From NCBI GenBank assembly GCA_020631735.1, contig CM036154.1, forward strand, positions 673,093 to 737,092: a stretch of DNA of 64,000 nt, written 5' to 3'. The stretch is from Saccharum officinarum (taxonomy: Eukaryota > Streptophyta > Magnoliopsida > Poales > Poaceae). A program made the position numbers and the translations under genes. The notes beneath the pieces are model-generated. The model was not told where the DNA came from. It made no database searches and saw only the letters and a program-made list of their open reading frames with translations. Below are positions 35,068 to 48,145 of this stretch, one piece after another. Within the stretch, counting starts at the first letter, position 1. Each line of letters begins with the position of its first letter.

Positions 35068-35943
35068 TAATGGCTATATATAGCTCAATAGTGAGAATCT
35101 AGCCATTCGAAAAAGGATGCTGAAGAAGTCAACATCGGATGATCCGTTAGGTACACTAAGAATCACTAGACCATCCAGTGGTCATATTCTTCCTAATTTT
35201 CTAACCATCAGTACTAAATATTCCTAAAATTTTCTCAACAAATAATACACTACAACTGCAACATATCAGCGCACATCAACAAGCATGTCCAACTTAAACT
35301 AGTCGGTGCACAGTACCACCTAATGATTCGCTAGCCCCATCAAGGTGCCACTATCATCTTGTGCACTCCAACAAGCATGTCCAAGTTGAACTTCAACTCT
35401 GCATAGTGGCACGAGATGCTACCGGTCCACTCAAGAGCCTTCATCGTATCATATGGTGAGTGACACCGCCTAACACTAAGAATGGCAGTGTTATTGGAAG
35501 ATCTTATGGCCTTGATCAACTGATCTGGTGCATTAATTCTGGTTCCATTTGAAGTCCAATCTCGTCTAACTCAACTTCTTTAAGATCTTAGACTTATTCT
35601 CCATATGGTCCAGCCACTCTTGATAAGTCTTGCTCAGAGTAACTCTCATGTACACCCAAAATGTTTTTGTCTGCAACTTTGATCAAGATACTAATTTTGA
35701 CCCCACTTAATAGTATGACCAAAGATAAACAAAAGTCCTAACGCTAAGTCTAAGTGCTCCTAACACGAAATCCGCATGTAGGTACTTAGCCTTCATGAAT
35801 ATTCTTAAGTCATATATCGAATCCAATCACCGCTGGCAAAGAAAACCAAGTGGCCTTGATGTGAGTAATCCTTTACCAGTGACCCTATAAAACCTTGTGT
35901 TCATTGATCGTTTAAACTCGAACCAGGGGGCCCAATGCATTCG
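35068..35943. other. Repeat-like intergenic DNA, unclassified
   Basis: No coding sequence is present. Low-GC, mid-repetitive-looking text flanks the MITE on both sides (the local phrase 'aatagtgagaatctagcc' follows a similar 'aagggtgagagc' before it). It may be old LTR retrotransposon DNA, but I cannot assign it. Confidence 0.3.
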
Positions 35944-35945
35944 TA

Positions 35946-36182
35946 CCCTCCTTCATGAAAAGGATACAATCTACTTTTATATTTCATCGAACTATTTAAA
36001 ATTTTACTAAATTTATAAGGAAAAGTATTAATATTTAGTACAAAATTGGTATACTGGGAAATATAAATTAAAATGAATTTGATGACACTTATTTGTATCG
36101 ATACTTTTATATAAGTTTGTTAGAATTTAAAATAATATTATTTGATACTATGTCAAAATTGTATTTTGTTTCGAAAAGGTAG
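35946..36182. mobile_element. Possible Stowaway-like MITE
   Basis: TACCCTCCTTC at the left and a complementary GAAAAGGTAGTA at the right frame an AT-rich segment with TA at both borders. This fits the Tc1/mariner Stowaway type with a weakened CTCCCTCC terminus. Confidence 0.4.
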
Positions 36183-36670
36183 TATATCTAATCCAACTAT
36201 CCGAAAGGAAAAAAGATTATGGCGAAGTTGCGGAAGCAGACGGTGAGGCTGGCATGACCGCATGAGACCTCGTACTGTGTGCTGATATATGATGTGTTTC
36301 TGAGGATAATTTGAAAGAAAATGCGGATTCCTGTTTTCCCATCAGAAATCCAGAACATATTTTGGTCAATTTCCTTTCGGGTCAATCCATGGATACGATC
36401 AGATATGAATGAACTCAGCAGACAAACAGATGCATCATCTCAGAGGAAAAAGATTACGATTCTTCACTTTAATGAATGAATGATGCTCCTCAAAGGAAAG
36501 GCAAGAAAAGTGAAGAAAAAGTGCACCCAAAATTAAAACATCCGGGAAAAGATCACGAGCGAGATATTTATTAGTAGATTCTAGTCATCCTACACAAATA
36601 AAAAAGAACATATATTTTGCATGTTTATTTTATTGTTTTTTTATTTTGGCTTGACTCACAATATCATCAG
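36183..36670. other. Intergenic DNA, no supported gene
   Basis: AT-rich spacer. I see neither ORF nor repeat of note. Confidence 0.35.
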
Positions 36671-36673
36671 TTA

Positions 36674-36869
36674 GTGTTTGTATGATACTCATGGCTAATT
36701 ATTAGTTGAGGCTAAAAAGTAGCTGAGGTTTATTAGCTAGTTGGCTAACAACTAGTTGAAAGATTGGCACCAAAATTAATCCACCTATTAGCCCTCCTAT
36801 TTGGATACACTAGGGTTAATTTTAGTTTTTTTAGTTAGCTAATAATTAGCCCTTTATCCAAACATGTCC
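36674..36869. mobile_element. Tourist-like MITE, 196 bp, TTA target duplication
   Basis: GTGTTTGTATGATACTCATG at the left corresponds to the complement of TTTATCCAAACATGTCC at the right. TTA flanks both ends (36671-36673 and 36870-36872). The interior contains paired GGCTAATTATTAG and CTAATAATTAGCC. Confidence 0.65.
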
Positions 36870-36872
36870 TTA

Positions 36873-38346
36873 GTAAACTAATCGTTGCACTTTACAGACA
36901 TCTTGTAGCTTATAATTTGACGATGAAAGTTGCGATTTGGTGGCCTTGTTAAAATTCATTGGACGTCACGTTCATGGTCATCGATCCTAGATTGAAGCCA
37001 ACAACAAAATCTGTAAACAAAATCCTTTGGAATAATTCAGAGGGTCCAGCCATACTCTTATCATGTTATTGTGTCCACCGAAACCCCATGGCGCCACACG
37101 TTGCGTGACACTTGGAAGCTTTGGATCTGTCGTCGCATAACACAGCTTGGCGACTGACATGCATGCTGTGCCGACAAGCAATCGGCCAGGCCTTTAGTAG
37201 TCTCCGTGGTTGATACAACTCTGACGGTGACATCCAACTGGAGTAGTACTCTATTCATTTATGTTAAACTGGGCTAGCTGCCATGCTCAAACTAATGTAT
37301 TTTCCTATTGTGCATAATATAGTGCATTAGTAGGTATACCTGGCATGCTGGATTAGTTCAGTTGTAGAGAATGGCTTGCTGAATTGTCACGATCTTATCC
37401 CAATCCAACCTCCCGTCGCGATAAATTGATGGATCTTCCTTCCTTGGCTTCAAAGATCACAACATATCAGTGGTTGCTTCGCGTGTGTATCTTAATTTCG
37501 GAGCAAATGGGTTTTGTTATAGCATTGCAGCCTGATTGATAGGGTAGCTTGGCAAGCAACAAAACACAATGTACTGCCAAATTAGTGGCAAATATACAAG
37601 ATTTGTCCAAGACAGGCCGCTTTACTTGAAAGGACAAGCATCACTATAAAGTACCTATAAGTGACTACCATCCAATCCATTCATTGGTATAAAATTTTCA
37701 GGATGGATGAATTTTAGAGGGACTTCTCATAAATCGTTAAAAAAATTATAATGTAGGACTCAGATATTTTGTCAGCCTCAGTGTTTACATGTTAATGCAC
37801 ACTAACCAGTTGTTCTACCATGCATATGAGTGTAGAGAGCATCAGAGTTCAGACCAGTATTACTCATAAATACTACTCATCAGACATTAATGGTGTCAGC
37901 CCATGAAGAGATGGTTCTTTAAATTGTCTTTATATTCATAAGTACTAGGCTCGAAATTTGCCAAACAGCCAGGAAGGTAATCATGGCATCACATCAAATT
38001 GATTGGCAAGGTTCAACAAGAAGCGCGTGTGCGTGTCCTCAGGATCCGTATATGGGCAACCTACATGGATGTGTATTTATGTTGATCGTGAGATATGCTC
38101 ATATGCAGCATTACGGGGTTCTTTTTAGCGAATTGGTTTGCAGCAGAACTGACACACCAAGGTAGCAGGTCACCAGTTTACTATTATAATAATGTGGATG
38201 TGGAATACCCCGGTTCATAGTCTAGCTTCGGAATAGTTTATAATTCTGGTTAGCACATCTAAATTAATCCTATTAGACAAAGTGAGAATGAAAGTGTAAG
38301 AGTAGTCTGTGCGTACGTAGGCTTATTCGGTTATTCCACACAAAGA
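36873..38346. other. Intergenic DNA between the MITE and the CACTA element
   Basis: No gene is supported on either strand. Short frames at 36987-37258 and 37983-38165 have no recognisable content. Confidence 0.4.
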
Positions 38347-38359
38347 GCCTACAGGAAAA

Positions 38360-38795
38360 CGCCTCTTTGCCGACTGCTTGCCCCGGTCGGCAAATGCATA
38401 ATCCCAGTCGGCAAAGGCTTTGCCGACCGCAAAGCCACGTGGCAGTCGGCAAAGAGCAGTCGGCAAAGCCTGGGTCGGCAAAGGCAGATTTGCCGACTGC
38501 CACGTGGCACACAGTCGGCAAATTCTTTGCCAACTGCCACGCCAGCAGTCGGCATAGCCACGTGGCGCCGTCAGCCCTGCCGGCAGGCTTTGCCGACTGC
38601 TGGTTCCTCGGCAGTCGGCAAAGAATTTTTTTTCAAAAAATGTTTGCCGACTGGCCGCCAGCTCGGCAGTCGGCAAAGAAAGAAAATATATTTTTTTTGA
38701 AATGTTCTTTGCCGACTGCTTTCAGAGTTGCAGTCGGCAAAGATTCTGGGGTTTTTTGCCCAGCTTTGCCGACTGTAACAGTCGGCAAAGCTGGA
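38360..38795. repeat. Subterminal repeat array of the CACTA element (TTTGCCGACTGC and complement)
   Basis: About seven forward and eleven reverse copies of TTTGCCGACTGC variants lie within 435 bp. Many form adjacent inverted pairs, such as TTTGCCGACTGTAACAGTCG at 38764 on. In En/Spm-type elements these motifs bind the TNPA protein and bring the ends together. A few copies carry single changes (GACCGC, CAACTGC). Confidence 0.9.
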
Positions 38796-39160
38796 ATTTT
38801 TTTTTGCTTTTGTTTTCTGTTTTCTCGCATCAAAACCCTGCAAAATCACAAATTATAATCCAATTTCACCAGAAGCACCGGTAGCACCATTTATATCACA
38901 ATTTCATCACATTTGTCGCCAACATCACCACATATATCACAATAACGCACAACATCACATATATCTCACATATATGTCACAATAACAACCACACAAGTGC
39001 ATTACAACCATCACATGAAGTCCAACACGTCGAACACCACAAGTCGACGTCCATCACACGAAGTTCCACATAACAAGTCTAGATCCATAACGAAGAAAAG
39101 AAATACATGACAACAACTTCGACGATACGGTGGATACATGATAACAGAATCGACAAGTAC

Positions 39161-41525
39161 CTAGCTCGTCGCGCCGTCCCCGGTCTCGTCGTCCGCTCCG
39201 CCCCTAGAGCCCCCAGGGTTTGCCCACGGTAACCCAAACTGAGGCGCCTGCGCGTACTGCCACCCTCCGCGCACCGGCGGCCACGAGTACGTCGGAGGAG
39301 GGCCACGCGGAGGTGGATACGATGGATAGGGTGCAGGTGGTGGATACGACATCATCTGATGGCCGGGACCTCCAGGAGACGGGTTCGAACCCGCCGACTG
39401 TACCTGCACAAGTTAAACGCCAAGTGATGTCATTAGTATCTGCAGCATGGACGCACAAGTTAAAGCAAGAGTCAATATACTCACCGGGGTCCCTCCAGGA
39501 GCGACAGGAGCAAGCACAGGAAAAAACTCTGGAGGAGGAGGCGGTGGAGCGAACATTGGAAGAGGAGGCGGTGTAGACGCCCCGGACGTCTGCATGGACT
39601 GGAAGAAGCTGGCCATGTTCTGCATCTGAGTGTTGTAGTGCTGCTGCAGGCTTTGCTGGTAAGCCATCTGTTGCGCCATCATCTGCGCGTGCAACGTGGC
39701 GATCCTCTCCTCCATCTTGGCCTCCATCTGGGCCTGCAATATTACATCCGCAGTGTTGATTGTATGTACAGGTGCGAAATGAGTGAACGACGAACGAAAC
39801 GGCACTTACCTGTGACGCTGACTGCCGCCGGGGCGCTACGGGGATGTCGCTGGAGCTCGTGGGCGTGGATCGAACCTGGGTCAGCGTAGGAACCTGGGAC
39901 GGGTCGAGGGCGCTGTGGGCCATGTAGTAGCGGCCGTGCTGCTTCCCTGGTCCCAACCTCTGCAGGAGGTCTGTGTCCAGGGGCTCGACGATGGGGTCGA
40001 ACGTCTCCCCATAGCGCTGGCGAGCCGCGACAGTGTACTCGGTGGCCTTCTCGTAGGCGGTGGGGTTGGTGTACGCATCAGGCCCGTCCTCCGGGTTGTA
40101 GACGTTGTTCGGATCCGTCGCCTTGCCCTTGTGAGAGAGGAGGTACGCGGTGTACTCGTTGATTTCCTGCCCACCGTGCGTCTACGTCTGCATTGAAAAC
40201 ACAAACATGGTTACAAGTATTGACAATTGAGCGCAAGGATTGAGACATGAACGGACGCATACCCATCTTGTCGCAAACTGGGGGAGGGGCTGATTCCCTT
40301 GGTGGTGTGACACCCCTCGCATCTGCGCGCGGCGGCCCTGACGGTCGGCGCGCCTCGCGTACGCCTCATCCGTGCGCCACATGCGCACAATCTCCGTCCA
40401 GCATTCCCTGTGGTTGTCGCACCACGACGGACACACCTGCATGACATCAAGTATTTGACATGCGAGAAGATTAGTGTAATGTTTCACTGAAGGAATCTGA
40501 ACGAATGTTGTCATACTTAATTACCTGCTCGTATTGCGCTTGGGTGAGGTCGGCCTCCCTCGAGTTCATTCTCTGGCGGATTTGGGGCTTCTTGATGTTC
40601 TCTCCAAGCACGTTGGCGTGGAAGTCGCGGATGGCCTGTATGCGCGCCTCATGGTATAGGTCCTTGAGACGATCTTTGCAGACCGCCTCCTGCACTCGCG
40701 CCGCCTGGGCCGCTTTACCCTCCTCGCACGTGAAGAAGTCCTGCACACAGACACATCATGTAGCATTTCCTTTTTGCAAGAAGTCCGACGAATGCGTACT
40801 ATTTAGCAATGCGGTGCGATGAAAGACTCACCCAAAACTCCCTCTTTATCTTTGCCACGATGGTCTCGCCACCCTCCTCGACGAGGTAGAAGTGGGACCA
40901 CTTGGTGGGCACCTTCATCTCGCCGTTGACGTTGACAAGGCTAGGGTAGTACTCCTTAATCAGGAGGCCCTGGATGCCATTGATATGGCGTGCTTGACCT
41001 GCTCCACTCACAATCTTCCAGGAACTGCACGAGTCATTAAGAACAATTGTTAGTCTTCAGTTCGATTTTTGACATGTCATATGAACAAGTAGTGAAATCA
41101 ATAATGGTTACTTACGTCTGGCCCACGGGTGTGATCACCGGGCGCTGGTGGAATTGCGGCCGCACCCTAGGAAGCTGCGTGGGCCCGCGCGAGTACACCT
41201 TGGCCACGCCTGACGAACTCGAAGCCGTCTCGCCTGGTGTAGGCGCGTCGTCGCCGTCGTCGTCGTCATCGTCGTCGTCGTCGTCGCCGCCGCGCTCGTC
41301 GTCACGCGACGTTGTCCCCCCTTGAGAGGACGAGAACGGCAGCCTCCTGGTCGCCTGGCGACATCCGCTGGGGGGCTGGGACCCCCTACTGGACGACCCA
41401 CGCACCAACACCTCCTCCTCCTCCTCGTCGTCGTCGGCGGTCTCCTACGGGGGGACCTGGTACGCCGAGCGTACTGCTCGATGCGGCCGCTGCCGCCGTC
41501 CGCCTGGCATTTTGCCGAGTGCCTG
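39161..41525 (-). CDS. TNPA-like gene of the CACTA element (Plant transposase, Ptta/En/Spm type)
   Basis: Minus-strand exons run from about 41525 to a stop at 39161. In order they show an Asp-rich low-complexity segment (about 41240-41320, from a GTC repeat), RGPTQLPRVRPQFHQRPVIT, then SGAGQARHINGIQGLLIKEY and KVPTKWSHFYLVEEGGETIV. Next come PSWCDNHRECWTEIVRMW, the HHQGNQPLPQFATRW region and EYTAYLLSHKG. The end is a Gln/Met-rich coiled region (AQMMAQQMAYQQSLQQHY) and a proline-rich tail. This is the PF03004 type of protein, which binds the subterminal repeats. Exons are separated by short introns whose borders I did not all fix. One frame break is seen in the N-terminal part (about 41450). 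Whether the gene is functional is uncertain. Confidence 0.75.
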
Positions 41526-41559
41526 CAATGACAAAGAACAAAACTGTTAGCATAAATAA

Positions 41560-44500
41560 ATGACAAGTACTTGTAAAGGAACATAATAATAACAATATAG
41601 TATTACATGGCCTCATAATTATCTCCGCGAACGGCAATATCTCGGGCGTGGAGTCGTCATCTCTATCACTATCGTCGTCATCGCTATCAATATTGTCAAG
41701 CTCCCTTAAGTCATCATTGTCATCATCATCCTCATCGTCTCCATAGTCATCATCATGTACCTCCTCCTGGACAACTCCATCGCGCTGCATCTGCCATCGC
41801 TCAAGCATTCTTAAGTCCCTGGCATCCTGCACCTCCTCACCCTCGTCCTCATCGATTTCGTTGTCTACTTCCATGCCCATGAGCGAACCAATGTCGATCT
41901 CCAAGGTACCTTCTAGCCCCTCAGGTTGATAGAACTCATCGGTGCTTGGGTCAAAGTTGTAATCGTCGTCGTTTGGGAGAGGCGCTTTGCCGCGCGGCGA
42001 CACCAAATGCACAAGGCTCCACCCCGCAAGCTTCTCGTCTTTTTGGCACGCCCATGGGAGGTAATAAACTTGCGTGGCGTCTTGGTTGGCCACAATGTAG
42101 ACATCGTCTCCTTTATAGCTGGAGTCCTGTCGAATCTCGACTTGACCTATCGTAAGGTCTTTCCTCGTGATATCAGGATCGAACCAATGGCATTTGAATA
42201 CCACCGGCGCTAAAGTCCCGGCACCCTTAAAGTTGAGCTCGTATATCTCTTCGACTATGCCGTAGTAGTCCTTCCCATCCGTGCCGGCGTACAAACTCCG
42301 CAGCACATGGTTTTTAGGTTGGGTCGACTCTCCTCGTAGCTTCTCGTGCGAAAGCGATAGCCATTCACATCATAAACGGTGAATGACTTCACCCTACGGG
42401 AGAAGCCACGGCCCACCTGTTTCAATTCATCGCTCATTTCTGCATCCGTTCGGGCCTGCAAGGGTAGGAGATCGTTACATAACTCGCTCCGGGGAGCAAA
42501 GTGGAATCACAAAGTCGGAAAGAGGTTAGTTGGTTGGTACCTTTGTACAGAACCAGGAGATGAAATCGGGCACACCGTGTCTAAGAAGATTGTCTTCTTC
42601 TTGCTCGGTAGGAGCCCTATTGCCTCTCCAGTATTGACTAATAAATTCCCTGAAAGAAGGAAGAAACTAGAGGGTCAGACCATGATAGATGGAGGATAGT
42701 GACGGCGTAGGTAACAAGCTCATTGAGAACTTACTTCTGATAAGGAATCACTTCATCAAGGTTGATCAACAATGTGAACATGATAGTCTGCCACTCCTGA
42801 TGGTTCAACTGCTTGTTGGTACCAGCGCTTCCACTCCTGAGATCCCCTTGGAAAAGGCTGAGTATCGATGAGTTCTCGTCAGCGTTGTAACGAGGGGTTG
42901 GATTGTGCATGCTGCGAAGCTTCTCAGTATAGTACGCCTGTGTGAAGGTCGACACCTCCTCTAGAACGGAGGCCTCTCCCACGGAAGCCTCAATCTTGGC
43001 TTTATTTCTACAATTTTTCCAAAGAAGCTTTAGACACCTCTCGATTGGATAGCACCAACGGGCCTGCACGGGACCCCCCAACCGTGCCTCGCGCGGTAGG
43101 TGCAAGATCAGATGCTGCATGGACAGAAAGAAGCCGGGTGGAAATATCATCTCCAACTTGCAGAGCAACAGAGGTGCAGCCTTCTCCAGTTCAACACAAA
43201 CATCCCGAGACAACTCCTTGGCACAAAGCTGGCGGAAGAAGAAGCTCAACTCTGCCAGGACGCGCCACACATGCTCTGGGAGGTATCCCCGGGTCATCGC
43301 AGGAAGGATCCGCTCAATCCATATGTGGAAGTCATGGCTCTTCATCCCTAAGACTTTCATAGTCTGCAAGTTCACACCCCTGCTCAGATTCGCCGCATAC
43401 CCATCGGGGAACTTTAACGTCTTGATCCACTGCAGAACTTCCTTCCTATCTGCTCTTTTCAGGATGTAATCGGCCGACCCCCTTTTCCATTTCCTGCCGG
43501 GCGCAGGGGTCTTCATCACCAGGTTTGGTCTATCACAGATCATCTCCAGGTCCAGTCTAGCCTTGACGTTGTCCTTCGACTTTTTGCCAACGTCCATGAG
43601 TGTTGCCTAGAGTGCCTCGGCCACATTCTTTTCTGTGTGCATTACATCGATGTTGTGTGGAAGAAGAAGGTCCTTGAAGTAGGGGAGCCTAGTCAAGCCC
43701 GATATATGAGTCCACATGTGGTCCCGAGCATATCCCTTAAACCCACCTGTTTCCTCAGGTTCGAGAGCCTGTATGTCGGCAAGGACGGTGGCAGGGCTCT
43801 TAACCTGCGGAATGGGGCCGGTGACTTGAACGCCTTTCGTGAAGTGCTTTACATCTAGCCTGAATTCATGGTTCTCAGGCAGGAATTGGCGATGCTTGTC
43901 GAAAGAAGAAAACTTGCCGCCCTTGGCCAGCCAGGTGAACATCACATCTGCCTTGCATGTCGGGCAAGGGAACTTCCCGTGAACACACCACCCGCTGAAT
44001 AAGCCATACGCCAGGAAGTCATGCATTGAATACTGGTACCACACATGCATTCTGAAGTTCCTCTTCGTAGCCCGGTCGTACGTGAGTACCCCCTCTTCCC
44101 AAGCAAGTTCCAATTCATCCCACACCGGCTGCATGAACACACCCATATTGTCGCCCGGGTGTCCAGGTATTATCAGCGTCAAGAGCACGTTCTTAGGTTC
44201 AAACATGACGCCGGGGGGAGATTGAGGGGGATCATAAACACGGGCCAGCAAGTGTACGGGGCCGCCATCATTCCAAACGGGTTGAAACCATCTGTTGCCA
44301 GCGCTACGCGTACATTCCGAGCCTCCATAGCCTTGACAGGATTCATGTTATCGAAGTGCTTCCATGCATCACCGTCCGCCGGGTGTACCATCTTGTTAGG
44401 ATGGTATCTTTTGCCATTCTTGTGCCACGTCATCTGTTTCGCGGACTCCTCCGTCATATACAGCCGTTGCAGCCTCGGTAGGAAAGGAAGGTGCCGTACG

Positions 44501-44649
44501 ACCTTCTCGGGGACCTTAGACTGTTTCATGCTGCCATCAGAGCCTTCTACCAACACGAACCTAGAGGCATCACACTTCGGACAGGTTTTTGCTTCCTCGA
44601 GGTCTCCCCTGAACAGGACGCACCCCTTTGGACAAGCATGGATCCCCTC
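41560..44649 (-). pseudogene. TNPD/tnp2 transposase gene of the CACTA element, 5' part missing
   Basis: From the cut at 44649 the minus strand encodes GIHACPKGCVLFRGDLEEAK, CPKCDASRF and LPRLQRLYMTEESAKQMTWH. Next come ATDGFNPFG, FEPKNVLLTLIIPGHPGDN, FSGWCVHGKFPCPTCKADV and LLLPHNIDVMHTEKNVAEAL, typical of transposase family tnp2 (PF02992). Then follow a DUF4218-like region (about 43600-42900: VLGMKSHDFHIWIERILPAM, HLILHLPREARLGGPVQARW) and a DUF4216-like region (42306-42000: KDYYGIVEEIYELNF). The gene ends in a long Asp-rich acidic tail (about 41860-41640). The frames are open within the visible exons. The missing N-terminal exons and the LTR insertion make it non-functional. Confidence 0.88.
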
Positions 44650-46995
44650 TGTAACACCCCTGGGTGTTAAGCATGCATTATCATTCAAAGCATAAGCATT
44701 CAACATCATTGCATGATTAACATTTTTTTTAAATTGTAGCTCTTTCAAGTTTAATTTGATATAAGTGTTAAAAAGTTGGTGAACTTTTGAGAAGTAGTAA
44801 TTTTAAATAATCTAGAATAAATCAACTTGATTATTGGAGCAAAATTTTGAATGCAAGTCTTCCTCAAATTCTGTTTTAAAAATATTCTAAGTAAATGAGT
44901 TTTTGATTTTAAATTAGCTTTAAATCTCAAATTCAAAATCTATTGAGAATTTTGAAAAGTGCTCTATATGAAAGTTGTAGAGAATAAAATTTGGAGCAAC
45001 TTTTATTTTGGGCCAAAATTCTGAAAACCTCTTTTTCATCTCCAAATTCAATTTTTAAACAAAGAATTAAATCTGAAAATATATTTTGAAAAAGAAAAGT
45101 CAGATTTTCGCCTTAGTGGGCTTCGGCTTCCCTTTCGGCCCAGCTTCGCTGGCGGCCCGGCCCGCGCCCGCGTCGTCTCCCTCCCGCCCGCGCGCGCGCC
45201 CGCGCGTGGCGTCGTGGCGCCGCGGCAGCGCTCGGTCGCCGCGTGGCCGCACGCCGTCGGAGCCGCGCGACACGCGCCCTGTGGCCCCCGCAGCGTCCGC
45301 GCCCGCTTACCCCCTCCGCGCGCTCGTCCTCCTCGGTTGCTCCCTCCATTCTCCCCCTCGCCCGCTCGCAGCAGCAGCAGCAGAGCTCCGCCTTGCCATC
45401 GCCGGCCCCCGAACTCCGCAACCGCCTAGCCGCCGCTCCGGCTCACCGCCTCCGTCTCCGTCTTCGCCCTCGCTGCGCCTTGTCGTTGCGCATCCGGTGC
45501 TCGCCACAGCCCGCCAGGATTCGGCCTCCATCCGCGGTAATGGCTCGCCGGAGTTCCGGCCGAGCTCACCGGAGCGACCCGCTCCGTGGGCCGCACACCT
45601 CCACGCCACTTCTCGCCCACTTCTCGAGCGCACGAGCACCGCACTTGCACCACGAGTCTCACTGACCTCACCGCGCGCTCCTCTCGGTCGGAGTTGGCCG
45701 GCCGACGGCATCCCGTGCCACCGAGCCGCCATGCACGCCGGCGAGCTCGATGCCGAGCTCGTCTGGCCACCCACTAGGCACCACTGGGTTCGCATCGATG
45801 AGAGGAGCACGATGGTGCCCTCCCCGTCGTCGGAGGACTCGCCGGCGGCGAGATCCCGGCGGTCCACACCGCCTTTGGTCGACTGCGGCTGACGGGTGGG
45901 CCCGTCTGACCCATGGGTCCCGCCTGTCTGTCTCAGCGTCTCGGTTTCGGGTGTCACAGCGGGGTGCACGTAGCGTTTAAAGCCGGTTTTGATTTTCGGT
46001 TTTAAAGAAATTGATTTCCAGAAAATCTGAAAAAGGCTTCTAAAAATTGTATCTCAAGATTTATAGCTCCAAAAATCATGAAACAAATTGTGAAATGTTC
46101 CTTTTGAATAGATCTACGGTTTAAAAATATCTCATGTGATTTTTTGTGACACTCTACTGTGCATTTTTATTTAATTGTTATATATGCTGTTATCTTAGAA
46201 AAAGTGTAGTAAATAAAATAATAAAGGGAAAAATATGATTCTTGTTACATTAGTCTTTATTAGTGATGTACTTTCTAGGAAAAATGCCAGTGAAGCATGT
46301 TCTGTGGAAAAATGTTGAAGTGTAGTTCAAATGCTTTTAATCAGTAATATCTGTTATTTTTATTATAGAGAAAAATTTGTATACAACATACATCTGATAA
46401 TTTTTGTAGTATGTTGGTTTACTGTTAGTAACGTAGGAAAAATGTGAAATCTGTTGTTTGACACTTTTTCTAGTATAAAATAAATTCATGCTCACAATTA
46501 GGCTATAGCTTGTTTATTTTGTACAGGCAGTTTTACTTGTGCAATTCTCATGAAAATTTAGTGGTAGGTTAGTTAGGGTAAGAGTAGTCTACTGTAATTT
46601 TTGTAGATTTTATCTACACCAGAGATAGGTGTTGTTGTGTAACCCTAGCCAAATAGGGAATAAAAGATTATTCTTTATGAGAAATTGAGAGAAATAAAAT
46701 ATGTTTGGTGTATCTTTGAAGCATCATGATGCCTTGCTGATGTTATGGATGAGTTAGGTTGGTAAGCTTGGTAGCTTAGGTTCACTTGTATGTGTAGATG
46801 GTAGGCTAACTAATAGAAGAATAAGGTGTATGTTTTAGGTTACATGTTCTTGGATGACGTTGACTACCTTGTAGAAGAAATAATTATATTCAAACTGCTC
46901 ATTCCATGTGCTCATCTGCATCTCATGTCATCAAAGCACTCCACCGCATTTCGATGCATTCCTCGCATGTTTCCTTATACACTTGCATCATACAG

Positions 46996-47145
46996 GATCG
47001 CAGGAGGAGTTGCAGGCAGCAGTTCCGGAGGAGCAGGCTTGGACGGATCAGCAGGAACCCCAGGCACAGGAGGTGCCCGAGGAGGAAGAGTCAGGCGAGG
47101 AACTGCCAGAGTGCGTCGATCACCACCCTAGTTCGTTCGAAAGAG
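46996..47145 (+). other. Acidic ORF-like block in LTR-2
   Basis: After TACAG the frame encodes a Gln/Glu-rich peptide containing VPEEQAWTDQQEPQAQEVPE and then SGEELPECVDHHPSS. It stops being conserved at AG/GCAAGCCCCGG. The same peptide pattern occurs in the other LTRs (LPEC-DH-PSS shared with 61515-61660). Confidence 0.4.
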
Positions 47146-48145
47146 GCAAGCCCCGGAGCATTTTAAGTCTCCTAAATTTATAAAAAGTTATTTCTTATTG
47201 CATGAGTTATAGTTATATATTGTTGCACTAAGTTATAGGAGTTGAGTGAAACCGTTGTTGCATTATTACCTTGGCCACCAGATTATCTTTTACCCTGTTA
47301 GGTCAGGATCGAGTAAATTGCTTAGCTATGCTTAGACCGTAGAAGTCGGGTGATTTCCTGTCACCTGCGAGTTATAGGTGGATACCAGGTTATGGTTAGC
47401 TGTAATTGTGATCATGAAAAGTAACCAAGTGTTGATGGGTAAACGGAGACCGGGCGGAGTCTTATAGGGTTTTGGACTATAGTGATTCCGTCTGTGTCAG
47501 TTAAGGACGATCGTTGCTCGTCCTCTTGTCATGTTGAACGCATGCCCCACATTTAGCTGGCCGAATAAAGTACCTTTCGACCGCGAAGCTAGTGACACTT
47601 TTTGAGCCGGGATAAACTCGGTTGGCAGACTGGTGTGGAAGGGGGTAACGGGGACACGAAGAGTGAGCCCAAGGTGCGTCCTGGCAGTCGGACGGTCCCT
47701 GGGTAGTGCGATCCATGATTGTTATCCCGCGGCTTCTCGGAAAGTGTCATTGGTGATCTACGCGACCCTGACGGGGGAAGCATGGTTTGTGTGAGGAATA
47801 ATCTCCAGCTGGATAGGAATTCGATTCGAATCGCCGTCGCTCCCGGTTAGTGAGCACTTGACTCGAGCTATGCATCGTAGTAAAATGATGAACACTGATG
47901 GTTTATTGAATAATGTTGGAAATGCTAAACCTGAGATGGTAACCTTTGATGTTAATGGTTAATCAAGTGATTGCTTTAGCATAGGTGCTTACCTAGATTG
48001 AATAGGTTATAATAAATATGATGCAAAAAGGACTTAAATTAGTTTACTCGTAACAACTTGTGCTTTTTCGCAAAAGAGTCAAGCCAATCCACTATGTAAA
48101 GCCTTGCATGCTCCTTGGTGTCGTGTTATTCCTGGTTTTTGACGG

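Larger units (their letters stand above)
38347..44649 (-). mobile_element. CACTA (En/Spm-like) transposon, truncated and LTR-interrupted
   Basis: At 38347 the terminus reads GCCTACAGGAAAACG, one end of a CACTACAGGAAAA inverted repeat with its first two bases changed. It is followed by TTTGCCGACTGC subterminal repeats and, on the minus strand, TNPA-like and TNPD-like genes in the usual order. The other end of the element is not present: TNPD is cut at 44649 by an inserted LTR, and beyond that LTR lies a scaffold gap. The first part of TNPD and the second terminus are therefore lost or on the far side. Confidence 0.85.

Noticed and set aside
38360..38795. CRISPR-like array of short repeats
   Set aside because: Repeats are in both orientations, with irregular spacing and no constant spacer length. 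They are CACTA subterminal binding motifs in a plant genome.
45086..45892. A 268-codon GC-rich open frame
   Set aside because: It lies in the GC-rich part of LTR-2, at the same place as low-complexity frames in the other LTRs. The frame is not kept between copies and the peptide is Arg/Pro/Ser-rich.
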